The notes beneath the pieces are model-generated. The model saw only the letters and a program-made list of their open reading frames with translations. It was not told the origin of the DNA and did not search any database. A stretch of DNA of 56,474 bases from Bacteroidetes bacterium OLB10 (GTDB lineage: Bacteria > Bacteroidota > Bacteroidia > AKYH767-A > OLB10): NCBI GenBank assembly GCA_001567275.1, contig LNBX01000043.1:108351-164824 (forward strand), written 5' to 3'. Of the stretch, positions 18,303-27,416 are shown one piece after another. Position 1 is the stretch's first letter, and each line of letters begins with the position of its first letter. Position numbers and translations under genes: made by a program.

Positions 18303-18859
18303 ATGGCAAAAGCAAAAAAAGCAAAAAAAAGCAACTGCCAAAAAGAAGGCATCCAGGCCGGCTCGCAAAGCCTCAGCAAAAAAAGTGGTAAAGAAAAAAT
18401 CAGCCACTAAAAAGAAAGCAACGAAGAAAAAAAGCTGCTCCGAAGAAGAAGGCTGCAACTAAAAAGAAAGCAGCACCGAAAAGGAAGGCAACAAAGAAAA
18501 AAGTTGCTCCTAAAAAGAAAGTAGCTACTAAGAAGAAAGCAACGAAGAAAAAAGCTGCTCCTAAAAAGAAGGTTGCAACTAAGAAGAAAGCTGTTGCGAA
18601 AAAGCCTGCAGCACCAAAACCTGTTGCTAAAAAACCGGTAGCCAAGAAGCCAGCTGCGCCCAAACCTGCACCGGCACCTCCGCAAAGCAAACCGGAAAAT
18701 TTAGTTTACGAAACTGAAATTGTTGAAATCATTCGGCCAATGCCGGTGGATATGGATGATGAGAAAATGCCTGATGAAAAAGACATCATGGATGATAACA
18801 TGACATTCAATGATGACTTGTTCAGTAGTTCGTCAGGTGACGATGATGATGATTTTTAA
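18303..18859 (+). CDS. Histone H1-like Lys/Ala-rich DNA-binding protein with acidic tail (frameshifted in two A runs)
   Basis: No single frame covers it, but dropping one A from 18323-18330 and one from 18427-18433 opens a continuous frame of 184 residues from ATG 18303 to TAA 18859. The first 110 residues or so are tandem Lys/Ala/Thr units of the type KKKAATKKKA and KKKVATKKKA, followed by a Pro/Ala/Lys stretch (KPAAPKPVAKKP). The last 65 residues are quite different: acidic and hydrophobic, with ETEIVEIIRPMP and a final run of Asp ending DDDDF. Lys/Ala-rich tails of this kind bind DNA non-specifically in bacterial H1-like proteins; the acidic tail could modulate that or contact a partner. 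The repetitive DNA makes assembly errors likely. TATATTTA at 18251 may be its -7 element. Confidence 0.75.
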
Positions 18860-18883
18860 AAAATACTGAAACCAAATCATATA

Positions 18884-18980
18884 ACGAGGCTGCCTTTATT
18901 TACACCTCGACCGGAAAGAGAATAATTAAAATTATTTTCTTCCATGAAAATTTTTACAGGCAGCTTCGTTTTTATTTTTC
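18884..18980 (+). terminator. Nested long hairpin with T tract between the histone-like gene and guaB
   Basis: The outer arms 18884-18895 and 18958-18969 pair over 12 bp with one G-U wobble and are followed by a T-rich tract (TTTTTATTTTTC). Inside, 18913-18943 forms a second hairpin, about 14 bp with one bulged A and a tiny loop. It begins 24 bases after the stop of the histone-like gene. A terminator is the simplest reading, but a 62-base interval with its own strong hairpin is elaborate for one, so a small RNA or a 3'-UTR regulatory structure is possible. Confidence 0.5.
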
Positions 18981-19046
18981 ATAGACCTGTCAGTCAGCAA
19001 TACCTTGGTTAGTTATCAACCACCACATACAACCAACTAAGGGTAA

Positions 19047-20555
<1,509 letters not shown>

Positions 20556-20573
20556 TTTTCAGAAAAAAATTTT

Positions 20574-21968
20574 TTAGTAGCCAAGTATTTTCATCATAGA
20601 CTTGGAAGTTTGCTCTTTGGCAAAAAGTCGCATGCTTAGTTCACCCTCTTCGTTTCTGTCAATAAGCACATGCTTGGGCGCAGGCAACAGGCAATGTTGA
20701 AGTCCTCCATAACCACCCAGCGTATCCTGATAAGCGCCTGTATGAAAAAATCCCAGATACAGAGGGTCGTTGCTTTCGAATCGTGGCATAAAGACTCTGT
20801 TTTTTACTGACTCCATGATGTAGTAATCCTCACCATCGCAGGTCATACCTCCAAGGTTGACACGCGACTGTTCCCTGTCCCAATGATTGATGGCAAGTAA
20901 AATAAATTTTTGTTTAATACCCCAGGTGTCGGGCAGTGTGGTGATGAAACTGCTGTCAATCATATACCACAGTTCCTTGTCGTTTTGTTGTTTTACTCCC
21001 GAAACTGAAAATAAAATGGCACCGCTTTCGCCAACCGTAAAACTGCCAAACTCAGTGAACAAATGCGGAACCGGAACCTTGCGCTGGTCGCATGCCGACT
21101 TTATCTGAATCACAATTTCGTCAGCCATATACTGATAGTCGAAATTAAAATCGAGTTTGGTTTTAATAGGCATACCACCCCCAATATCGAGGGCAGTAAG
21201 TTCAGGACAAATCTTTTTTAAGTCAGCATATAAGCTGATGTTGCGTTGCAATTCATTCCAGTAATAGGCAGTATCGCGAATTCCGGTATTGATAAAAAAG
21301 TGGAGGAGTTTTAACTCAACATTCGGATTTTTCTTAATGGTAGTTTTGTAAAATTCCAGAATATCACGCTGCCTAACTCCAAGCCGTGAAGTATAAAACT
21401 CTGCATTAGGTTCTTCTTCTGATGCAATGCGAATACCGATTTTAAATTTCCTGTCAGGTAATGCTTTTTCATATTCTTTGAGCTCTTCCGTATTATCAAT
21501 AATTGGAATGACATTGGTAAAACCATCTTTAATGAGGTCAACAATGGCTTTGATGTAAGGCTCGCGTTTGAAACCGTTGCAAAGGATGTAAATATCTTTA
21601 TTGATTTTCTGTGATTGATACAAAGAGCGGATGATTGGAATATCGAAAGCCGAACTTGTTTCAATATGAATATCATTTTTCAATGCTTCTTCCATTACAA
21701 ATGAAAAATGAGAACTCTTGGTGCAATAACAGTAATAATAGCTGCCTTTATAGTCAACTTTGGCCATAGCCACTTTAAAAATACGCTTGGCTTTCTGTAT
21801 TTGAGAACTTATTTTGGGTAAATACGTTATTTTAAGCGGAGTACCATACTGTTTGATAACATCCATAAGATTTATCCCGTTGAAATGCAGGCAATCATCA
21901 ATTACTTCAAAACCTTCTTGCGGAAAGTCGTAACTTTGTTGAATCAGGTCTATGTACCGGTTCTTCAT
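20574..21968 (-). CDS. Arginine decarboxylase (fold III PLP enzyme, Bacteroidota type)
   Basis: PLP-dependent alanine-racemase-fold decarboxylase of 464 residues, converting arginine to agmatine for polyamine synthesis. The PLP lysine is in YYYCYCTKSSHFSF (near residue 84). Other features are ETSSAFD, the glycine-rich phosphate-binding segment LDIGGGMP, and the late GFFHTGAYQDTLGGYGGL substrate motif. It is much shorter than E. coli SpeA (about 630 residues), lacking the inserted domain, which is normal for the Bacteroidota form. It is divergent from an arginase/agmatinase-family gene 83 bases away, the usual partner. TACATTCG at 22004-22011 on this strand (7 of 8 to the -7 consensus) is a promoter candidate. 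Arginine is inferred as substrate from family and context. Confidence 0.88.
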   Translation of the reverse strand: MKNRYIDLIQQSYDFPQEGFEVIDDCLHFNGINLMDVIKQYGTPLKITYLPKISSQIQKAKRIFKVAMAKVDYKGSYYYCYCTKSSHFSFVMEEALKNDIHIETSSAFDIPIIRSLYQSQKINKDIYILCNGFKREPYIKAIVDLIKDGFTNVIPIIDNTEELKEYEKALPDRKFKIGIRIASEEEPNAEFYTSRLGVRQRDILEFYKTTIKKNPNVELKLLHFFINTGIRDTAYYWNELQRNISLYADLKKICPELTALDIGGGMPIKTKLDFNFDYQYMADEIVIQIKSACDQRKVPVPHLFTEFGSFTVGESGAILFSVSGVKQQNDKELWYMIDSSFITTLPDTWGIKQKFILLAINHWDREQSRVNLGGMTCDGEDYYIMESVKNRVFMPRFESNDPLYLGFFHTGAYQDTLGGYGGLQHCLLPAPKHVLIDRNEEGELSMRLFAKEQTSKSMMKILGY

Positions 21969-22051
21969 TTGCTTTGGCTATTGGTTTTTATTTTTGCGCC
22001 ATGCGAATGTAGATATAACTTGAAAATCAAAATTGATTGTTTAAAAATATT

Positions 22052-22996
22052 ATGAGCAAATTAAAATTCATCGAAGTAAAATCGGAAATAGGAGCGGGAA
22101 CGCGTGGAGCGAGTATGGGCATAGATGCAATAAAAGTTGCAGCACTCGATTTCGGCAGCAACCTTTTTAATAAAGTTGACAGCATTGACATCCCGAATGA
22201 AAACAAACTGCTTTTTGAAACCCAGGGCAGCCCTTATGCCAAACGGATCAAAGGAATTATCACCCTATATGAGCGAATTGGCAAGGCCGTATGCGATACG
22301 CTGAAGAGTAAAACTTTTCCTATTGTGTTGGCAGGTGACCACAGCACAGCAGGAGGTACCATTGCGGGAATAAAAATGGCTTACCCTAAATCAAAACTCG
22401 GAGTAATTTGGATTGATGCACATGCCGATATTCACTCACCATATACCACACCAACAGGCAACGTACATGGAATGCCGCTGGCAGCCACACTTGCTGAGGA
22501 TAACCTCACCAACCGCATGAATAAGCCCGACAAAGAAACCGTTGACCTCTGGAATAAGCTGAAAAAAGTAGGTGGAATAGCTCCTAAAATAACCTACAAG
22601 GATTTGGTCTATATCTGCGTACGCGATGTGGAACCTGAAGAAACGTATTTGCTGAAAAAACACAAAGTGAAAATGTTTTCAACTTCAGATGTAAAGAGAA
22701 AAGGTGTTGAGAAGATTTCGAGAGATGCTCTTTCGCATTTGTCGCACTGTACGCACATTTATGTGTCGTTTGATGTGGACAGCATGGACAGTTCCATCTC
22801 TAAAGGAACAGGAACACCTGTTCGCAATGGTATCACTGAAAAAGAAGCAGGCGGACTGTGTGTGCGGCTTATACAGAACGAAAAAGTGTGTTGTTTCGAA
22901 ATGGCAGAGGTAAATCCAACATTGGATAAGGAAAATCAAATGGCTGAAAATGCTTTTGAAATACTGCAGCGTGTGGTAAGCCAGAAAATAAGTTAA
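22052..22996 (+). CDS. Arginase/agmatinase family ureohydrolase
   Basis: Binuclear manganese ureohydrolase of 314 residues. All metal-binding blocks are present: AGDHSTAGG (His), WIDAHADIHSP (Asp-His-Asp), and SFDVDSMD (Asp-Asp). I start at ATG 22052 (MSKLKFIEVKSEIGAGTRG) rather than the upstream TTG, because the start of homologues is KxIEVxSEIGAGTRGAS. It diverges from arginine decarboxylase. That arrangement suggests it hydrolyses agmatine to putrescine and urea, although sequences of this kind are often labelled arginase; I cannot separate the two by eye. The downstream queE gene starts 7 bases later and is probably cotranscribed. Confidence 0.88.
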   Translation: MSKLKFIEVKSEIGAGTRGASMGIDAIKVAALDFGSNLFNKVDSIDIPNENKLLFETQGSPYAKRIKGIITLYERIGKAVCDTLKSKTFPIVLAGDHSTAGGTIAGIKMAYPKSKLGVIWIDAHADIHSPYTTPTGNVHGMPLAATLAEDNLTNRMNKPDKETVDLWNKLKKVGGIAPKITYKDLVYICVRDVEPEETYLLKKHKVKMFSTSDVKRKGVEKISRDALSHLSHCTHIYVSFDVDSMDSSISKGTGTPVRNGITEKEAGGLCVRLIQNEKVCCFEMAEVNPTLDKENQMAENAFEILQRVVSQKIS

Positions 22997-23003
22997 AAAG
23001 CTG

Positions 23004-23651
23004 ATGCAAACTCAGGATATGAGTAAACAAACAGCCCTATCGGATTTGCCTCTGAATCAATATCCGGTAATGGAACATTTTTATACCATTCAGGGAGAGG
23101 GCAGTCATACCGGAAAGGCAGCTTATTTTATTCGTCTGGCAGGTTGCGATGTGGGATGTGTGTGGTGTGATGTAAAAGAATCGTGGGATGCAGAAAAACA
23201 TTCAGTTAAAACAATTGATGAATTGGTGAAAGCGTGTATAAGTCATGGAGCAAAGCATGTTGTAATCACAGGAGGAGAACCAACAATGTATCCGCTACAG
23301 AACCTCACAGATGCATTGCATCAGCAAAACATGCAGGTATGGCTTGAAACATCAGGAGCGCATCCCATAACCGGCAATTTCGACTGGATATGTCTTTCGC
23401 CAAAAAAGTTCAAGGCACCATTAGCGCAAAACCTTTCTCTTACAGATGAGCTGAAGGTAGTTATTTTTCATCCTTCCGATTTTGAATGGGCAGAACAATA
23501 TGCACAATTGGTAAAGCCTGAAACAAAACTTTTTCTGCAGCCTGAATACAGTCGTTTTGATAAGATGGCACCAATGATAGTGGATTATGTAAAGACTCAT
23601 CCTCAGTGGCAGTTTTCGCTTCAGATGCATAAGGTCATCAATGTTCCCTGA
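23004..23651 (+). CDS. queE: 7-carboxy-7-deazaguanine synthase QueE
   Basis: Radical SAM enzyme that contracts carboxytetrahydropterin to 7-carboxy-7-deazaguanine on the way to preQ0 and queuosine. It has 215 residues. The start EHFYTIQGEGSHTGK is the QueE signature, followed by the iron-sulfur motif CDVGCVWCD (Cx3Cx2C near residues 49-56), and TGGEPTMYP, the SAM-contacting GGEP. It begins MQTQDMSKQTALSD; a later Met (MSKQ, residue 6) is an alternative start. The product feeds Tgt at 2390-3520. Other queuosine genes (queC, queD, queF) are not in the window. It is followed after 6 bases by aroQ. Confidence 0.95.
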   Translation: MQTQDMSKQTALSDLPLNQYPVMEHFYTIQGEGSHTGKAAYFIRLAGCDVGCVWCDVKESWDAEKHSVKTIDELVKACISHGAKHVVITGGEPTMYPLQNLTDALHQQNMQVWLETSGAHPITGNFDWICLSPKKFKAPLAQNLSLTDELKVVIFHPSDFEWAEQYAQLVKPETKLFLQPEYSRFDKMAPMIVDYVKTHPQWQFSLQMHKVINVP

Positions 23652-23657
23652 TAAGCA

Positions 23658-24086
23658 ATGAAACCACAACTCATCATCATCAACGGGCCAAATCTGAATT
23701 TGCTGGGCACACGCCAACCTGAAGTGTATGGCAACCGGACATTTGAAGAATATTACAGTGAGTTAAAAAATCAGTTTCCACAATTTAGTATTGATTATTT
23801 TCAGAGTAACGTTGAAGGTGAAATCATTAACAAATTGCATGAAACAGGATTTAGTTATGCAGGAATTATTCTGAATGCAGGAGGATATACTCATACCAGC
23901 GTAGCCATAGCCGATGCCATTGCGTCAATACGCACACCGGTGGTTGAAGTGCATATTTCCAACATCTATTCGCGAGAGGAATTCAGACAAAAGAGTTTAC
24001 TTTCTTCTCATTGCAAAGGCATTGTAGCAGGTTTCGGTATGCAGTCCTATGAGTTTGCCATAAGAAGTTTTTGGAGCAATGAATGA
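23658..24086 (+). CDS. aroQ: Type II 3-dehydroquinate dehydratase
   Basis: Shikimate-pathway enzyme converting 3-dehydroquinate to 3-dehydroshikimate; a cytoplasmic dodecamer in the family. Length 142 residues, standard. Signatures are INGPNLNLLGTRQPEVYG (active-site loop with the catalytic Tyr at YGNRTF and Arg), QSNVEGEIINKLHE, ILNAGGYTHTSVAIADAI, and EVHISNIYSREEFR, with the catalytic His in VEVHISN. It overlaps the next open frame by 8 bases. Confidence 0.97.
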   Translation: MKPQLIIINGPNLNLLGTRQPEVYGNRTFEEYYSELKNQFPQFSIDYFQSNVEGEIINKLHETGFSYAGIILNAGGYTHTSVAIADAIASIRTPVVEVHISNIYSREEFRQKSLLSSHCKGIVAGFGMQSYEFAIRSFWSNE

Positions 24087-24414
24087 TACCGCATTAAAAC
24101 AGTTTGGAGAAAATGAAAAGTACATCCTGCAAACTGTAAAGCAACTCAACAAAGACCTCAGTGTAACCGGTTTTGAAATCCTGTGGAACGGCAATGCGCA
24201 AACGGCACATCAGGAAATTATATTTCGTTTGATGGAAATTATTCAGATGATTCGAAAATCACCCATATTGTTTAATGCATGGATTTACAGAGTGGACATT
24301 CCTGAAAAATCAATGCGAAGAATTTTGCAGCAAACTGATGAAACACTGGCAATGGCACATGCCATCCTTGAACGTACATTTATTAAAATCATGTTTCGTA
24401 ATGCCAAAATTTAG
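24079..24414 (+). CDS. Hypothetical protein downstream of aroQ
   Basis: Unrecognised helical protein of 111 residues. It starts at ATG 24079 inside the last codons of aroQ, so it is translationally coupled to it. There is no signal peptide or membrane segment. Features are an amphipathic N-terminal helix (LKQFGENEKYILQTVKQLNK), a central FEILWNGNAQTAHQEI segment and a Met/Ile-rich helical tail. A 59-base gap with a promoter separates it from the DAR operon, so it is more likely tied to the aroQ unit. I can offer no function; overlap and codon usage make it a real gene. Confidence 0.6.
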   Translation: MNDTALKQFGENEKYILQTVKQLNKDLSVTGFEILWNGNAQTAHQEIIFRLMEIIQMIRKSPILFNAWIYRVDIPEKSMRRILQQTDETLAMAHAILERTFIKIMFRNAKI

Positions 24415-24460
24415 TTAGTGAAGGCAGATGAATTTTAACTCTGATTAACAACTCTTTATC

Positions 24461-24468
24461 TACATTTG
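24461..24468 (+). promoter_or_regulatory. -7 promoter element for the DAR operon
   Basis: TACATTTG, a perfect TAnnTTTG, only 5 bases before the ATG at 24474. A transcript starting a few bases downstream would be essentially leaderless. It precedes the unbroken run of same-strand genes to 31897. Confidence 0.65.
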
Positions 24469-24473
24469 CATAA

Positions 24474-24951
24474 ATGAAAAAATTGCTGTTGATCGCTTTC
24501 ATGATTTCGCATGCTACTGTACTGCATGCATCTGATGCAATTTTAAAAAATGTGTTTTCTGCTCTGATGTCAAACGACACCGCTTTAATAAATACACGAT
24601 TGAAAACGGTTTCAGAATTGTCGCTATCAGAAAAAAAATGCATGCACAGGAGCATTGCTTATGAAAAAAGCAGGACTTGTGACTCAGCCTGCTGAGAAAT
24701 TACGATTATTCAAACAAGGCCGACATTTTCTTGAAGAAGAAATTAAGTCGCATCCCGACAAAACTTTATATCGCTACCTCAGACTTATGATACAGGAAAA
24801 CAGCCCTGCAATGTTGGGATATAAGAAAAATATGCAGGAAGATGCTGCGCTGGTGCGTAAACATTATAAAAAATTAAGTGCTGCAGTTCGTGAATCAATT
24901 GCAGATTACGCAGCGCAATCGCACATTCTAAAACCATCCGACCTTGAATAA
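24474..24951 (+). CDS. Hypothetical secreted protein heading the DAR operon (frameshifted in one A run)
   Basis: Unrecognised protein with a signal peptide (MKKLLLIAFMISHATVLHAS) and a helical mature part. The frame breaks at 24631-24638 (eight A). Removing one A joins SELSLSEK to NACTGALLMKKAGLV and gives one product of 158 residues ending ILKPSDLE. The two halves fit: the first frame ends soon after the run, and the second has only a weak TTG start. The C-terminal half is rich in charged residues (KKNMQEDAALVRKHYKKL) without membrane segments, so a periplasmic role is likely. It overlaps darA (TTG 24944) by 8 bases, tying it to the DAR operon. Confidence 0.65.
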
Positions 24952-25853
24952 ACGAGTTCTCATCATTTACTATTCTCAGACAGGGCAACTCAGACAAATA
25001 GTAAACAACTTTGCCCAACCGTTTGAATCGGCCATGCATGAGGTGGAGTATATTACAATTGAACCTGAAAAGCCATTTCCTTTTCCCTGGGATAACGAGC
25101 GTTTTTTTTGACGCAATGCCGGAATGTGTCACCGACAAACCTATGGCAATAAAACCCATCACTGTGCGCCATGACAAATATGATCTGATTGTGTTTGCAT
25201 GGCAACCGTGGTTTCTGTCTCCGTCATTACCTGCCATTGCAGCCATGCATTCTGATGTAATATGTGCACTGATAAAAAATACACCCGTTATTACAATTGC
25301 AGGATCACGTAATATGTGGATTCAGGCGCAGGAGCGAATCAGACAATGGCTAAAGAAAAATCAGGCCATACACGTTGGTAATCTCGTACTCAAAGATAAA
25401 GCTCCCAATCTTATCAGTGCAGTTACCGTTCAGTACTGGATGCTTACAGGTAAGAAAGATAAAATGTGGGGAATATTTCCTAAACCCGGTATTGCTGATG
25501 ATGATATTGCATCTGCAGTAAATTTCGGGTTGATGGCATGTCAGGCACTTGAGGAATCTAAACTCGAAGACCTGCATAAAAACTGGCTTCAAAAAGGAGC
25601 GGTGCAGGTAAACACCACGCTCATGTTTATTGAAAGTCGTGCTATTATGCTTTTCCGTATCTGGGCAAAAATTATTCTGAGTAAAAAGAACCGCAATTTG
25701 TGGATCAATATTTTCCGCTACTACCTGCTATTTGCATTATTTATTATTTCGCCCATTGTGATAGTTCTCTTTACTCTCATTATCAGGCCTTTATTGTATA
25801 AAAAACTGGCTCAACAGAAGATATATGCCGAAGGTGTAAATTTGCGCGGTTAA
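24944..25853 (+). CDS. darA: Dialkylresorcinol condensing enzyme DarA (frameshifted in one T run)
   Basis: Flavodoxin-like partner of DarB. In characterised systems DarB makes a cyclohexanedione from two acyl chains and DarA aromatises it to a dialkylresorcinol. The N-terminus VLIIYYSQTGQLRQIV (residues 5-20) is a flavodoxin FMN phosphate loop; the middle holds NMWIQAQERIRQWL and the C-terminus a hydrophobic segment (YYLLFALFIISPIVIV, about 265-290), placing it at the inner membrane. The frame breaks at 25102-25109 (eight T): removing one T joins WDNERFF to DAMPECVTDKP and gives 302 residues. The start TTG 24944 overlaps the preceding gene. It is followed after 3 bases by darB. Confidence 0.85.
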
Positions 25854-25856
25854 AAT

Positions 25857-27002
25857 ATGAGTCAAGACGTTTACATAACCCGCCTATCGGCCTTTCTGCC
25901 CAATCAGCCTGTTTCAAATGACGAGATGGAGCAGTATATTGGCTTGATACACTCTCAATCATCTAAGACCAAAAATCTGGTTCTGCGAAATAATGGAATC
26001 AAGTGCCGTTATTATGCTATGGATAAAAACGGAAAGGCAACACACACCAATGCACAGATGGCTGCCATTGCCGTTGAAAAACTTTTTGAAAAACATCCTG
26101 AAGAAATCAATGAAATGGATCTGCTTACTTGCGGTACGTCATCACCCGATCAGTGGATGCCTTCGCATGCAGTAATGGTTCATGGATGGTTAAAAAATTC
26201 GAAAGCTATAGAGGTAACATCTCCTGCGGGCAACTGTTGTTCAGGAATGCATGCTTTGAAATATGCATGGATGGCTGTTAAAGCAGGACAGTCGAAGAAA
26301 GCTGTAGTTACAGGCTCGGAGCGCACTTCGCGTATCATGAACAATCAGTCGTTTGAAGTTGAAGCACAAAAGCTGGCTGATGACGGAGAAAACCCTTATA
26401 TCAGTTTTGAAAAAGAATTTCTCAGATGGATGCTCAGTGACGGAGCTGCTGCTGCACTTTTGCAAAATATACCAGCCAAAGAAGGCAATTCCCTGCGCAT
26501 TGACGCAATTGAAGGAGTATCGTATGCTCATCTTGCCGAACCTTGTATGTATTCTGCTGCTGAAAAATTATCAGATGGTACTTTCATAAGTTACATGGAT
26601 ATGGCTCCTGCAGAAATTATGGAAAAATCTGTACTGAGTATAAAACAGGATACCAAACTCCTGAGTAAATACATTGTTGACCTTGGCAGCGACAAACTGA
26701 TTGAAATGTTGCAGACACATCATCTTCCGGCTGAAGAAATAGATTGGTTTTTGCCACATATTTCAAGCGAATTTTTCAGAAGCAAAATGGATGAAGGCTT
26801 CCGTCAGAAAGGATTGGTGATACCGCAGGAAAAATGGTTTACCAATTTATCGCAGGTTGGTAATGTGGGGGCCGGAAGTGTGTACTTGATGTTGGAAGAG
26901 TTGATGCGAAATAATAAACTTCAGAAGGGACAGCGCATTGTATTGGCAGTTCCTGAGAGTGCACGTTTCTCATACGTATTTGCAATTCTCACCGTAGTAT
27001 AA
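25857..27002 (+). CDS. darB: DarB-type ketoacyl-ACP synthase III
   Basis: Thiolase-fold ketosynthase of 381 residues that would join a beta-ketoacyl thioester with a second acyl thioester in dialkylresorcinol synthesis. The FabH-type triad is visible: Cys128 in SPAGNCCSGMHAL, His in WFLPHISSEFF (about residue 298) and Asn in QVGNVGAGSVY (about residue 337). The start (MSQDVYITRLSAFLPNQPVSN) is typical of DarB rather than housekeeping FabH. It is tightly packed between darA (3-base gap) and a small gene that starts at the very next base. Pairing with DarA and with a private ACP and ketosynthase supports the assignment. Confidence 0.9.
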   Translation: MSQDVYITRLSAFLPNQPVSNDEMEQYIGLIHSQSSKTKNLVLRNNGIKCRYYAMDKNGKATHTNAQMAAIAVEKLFEKHPEEINEMDLLTCGTSSPDQWMPSHAVMVHGWLKNSKAIEVTSPAGNCCSGMHALKYAWMAVKAGQSKKAVVTGSERTSRIMNNQSFEVEAQKLADDGENPYISFEKEFLRWMLSDGAAAALLQNIPAKEGNSLRIDAIEGVSYAHLAEPCMYSAAEKLSDGTFISYMDMAPAEIMEKSVLSIKQDTKLLSKYIVDLGSDKLIEMLQTHHLPAEEIDWFLPHISSEFFRSKMDEGFRQKGLVIPQEKWFTNLSQVGNVGAGSVYLMLEELMRNNKLQKGQRIVLAVPESARFSYVFAILTVV

Positions 27003-27416
27003 ATGAAAAAAAAAGATATCCCACAGGATCATAGTGCCCTGGTGAATTATATCCGTGAGCTTTGCTATGCTGTGGGCGAAGATGGAAATTACGAAACCGC
27101 AAACAGCACAGGCTGGGAAGTGAAAACAACAGCGCTTGATGTTGCATGGAAAGATATTGAAACCCGCATATTAGATGCAAAAGACAAAGTGCTGAGAGGA
27201 GAAGTGAGTCCGGTTTTATTTTATATGGAATTGCGGTTGATGGATATTAAAATCCTTTCAGCTTATACAGGTTTCTGGCAATGGACAATTAAAAGACATT
27301 TCAAACCATCGGTGTTTAATAAACTGAGTGAAGCTAAACTTAAAAAATACGCTGAAGTATTTGATATAAGTTTGAAAGAACTAAAAATGGAGCATTTCAA
27401 TGCAGATAAACTTTGA
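27003..27416 (+). CDS. Conserved hypothetical protein of DAR/flexirubin loci
   Basis: Soluble protein of 137 residues with no domain that I can name. Its position between darB and the BtrH-like gene matches a small gene commonly seen there in flexirubin-type loci, so I treat it as a functional member of the system. Sequence features are an acidic start (MKKKDIPQDHSALVNYIRELCYAVGEDGNYETANSTGWE is helical), a WQWTIKRHF segment, and a lysine-rich C-terminal helix. It begins at the base after the darB stop, and its end overlaps the BtrH-like gene by 17 bases. A nine-A run at its start (27006-27014) is in frame. Confidence 0.7.
   Translation: MKKKDIPQDHSALVNYIRELCYAVGEDGNYETANSTGWEVKTTALDVAWKDIETRILDAKDKVLRGEVSPVLFYMELRLMDIKILSAYTGFWQWTIKRHFKPSVFNKLSEAKLKKYAEVFDISLKELKMEHFNADKL

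Noticed and set aside
18400..18690. Antisense open frame encoding a hydrophobic Ala/Phe/Leu repeat protein
   Set aside because: It is the mirror image of the Lys/Ala-rich histone-like gene; AAA/AAG codons read as TTT/CTT on the other strand. The plus-strand frame has a start, a promoter-like element and a sensible C-terminus.
18884..18969. A miniature inverted-repeat transposable element
   Set aside because: No flanking target-site duplication and no second copy in the window; kept only as an alternative for the nested hairpin.
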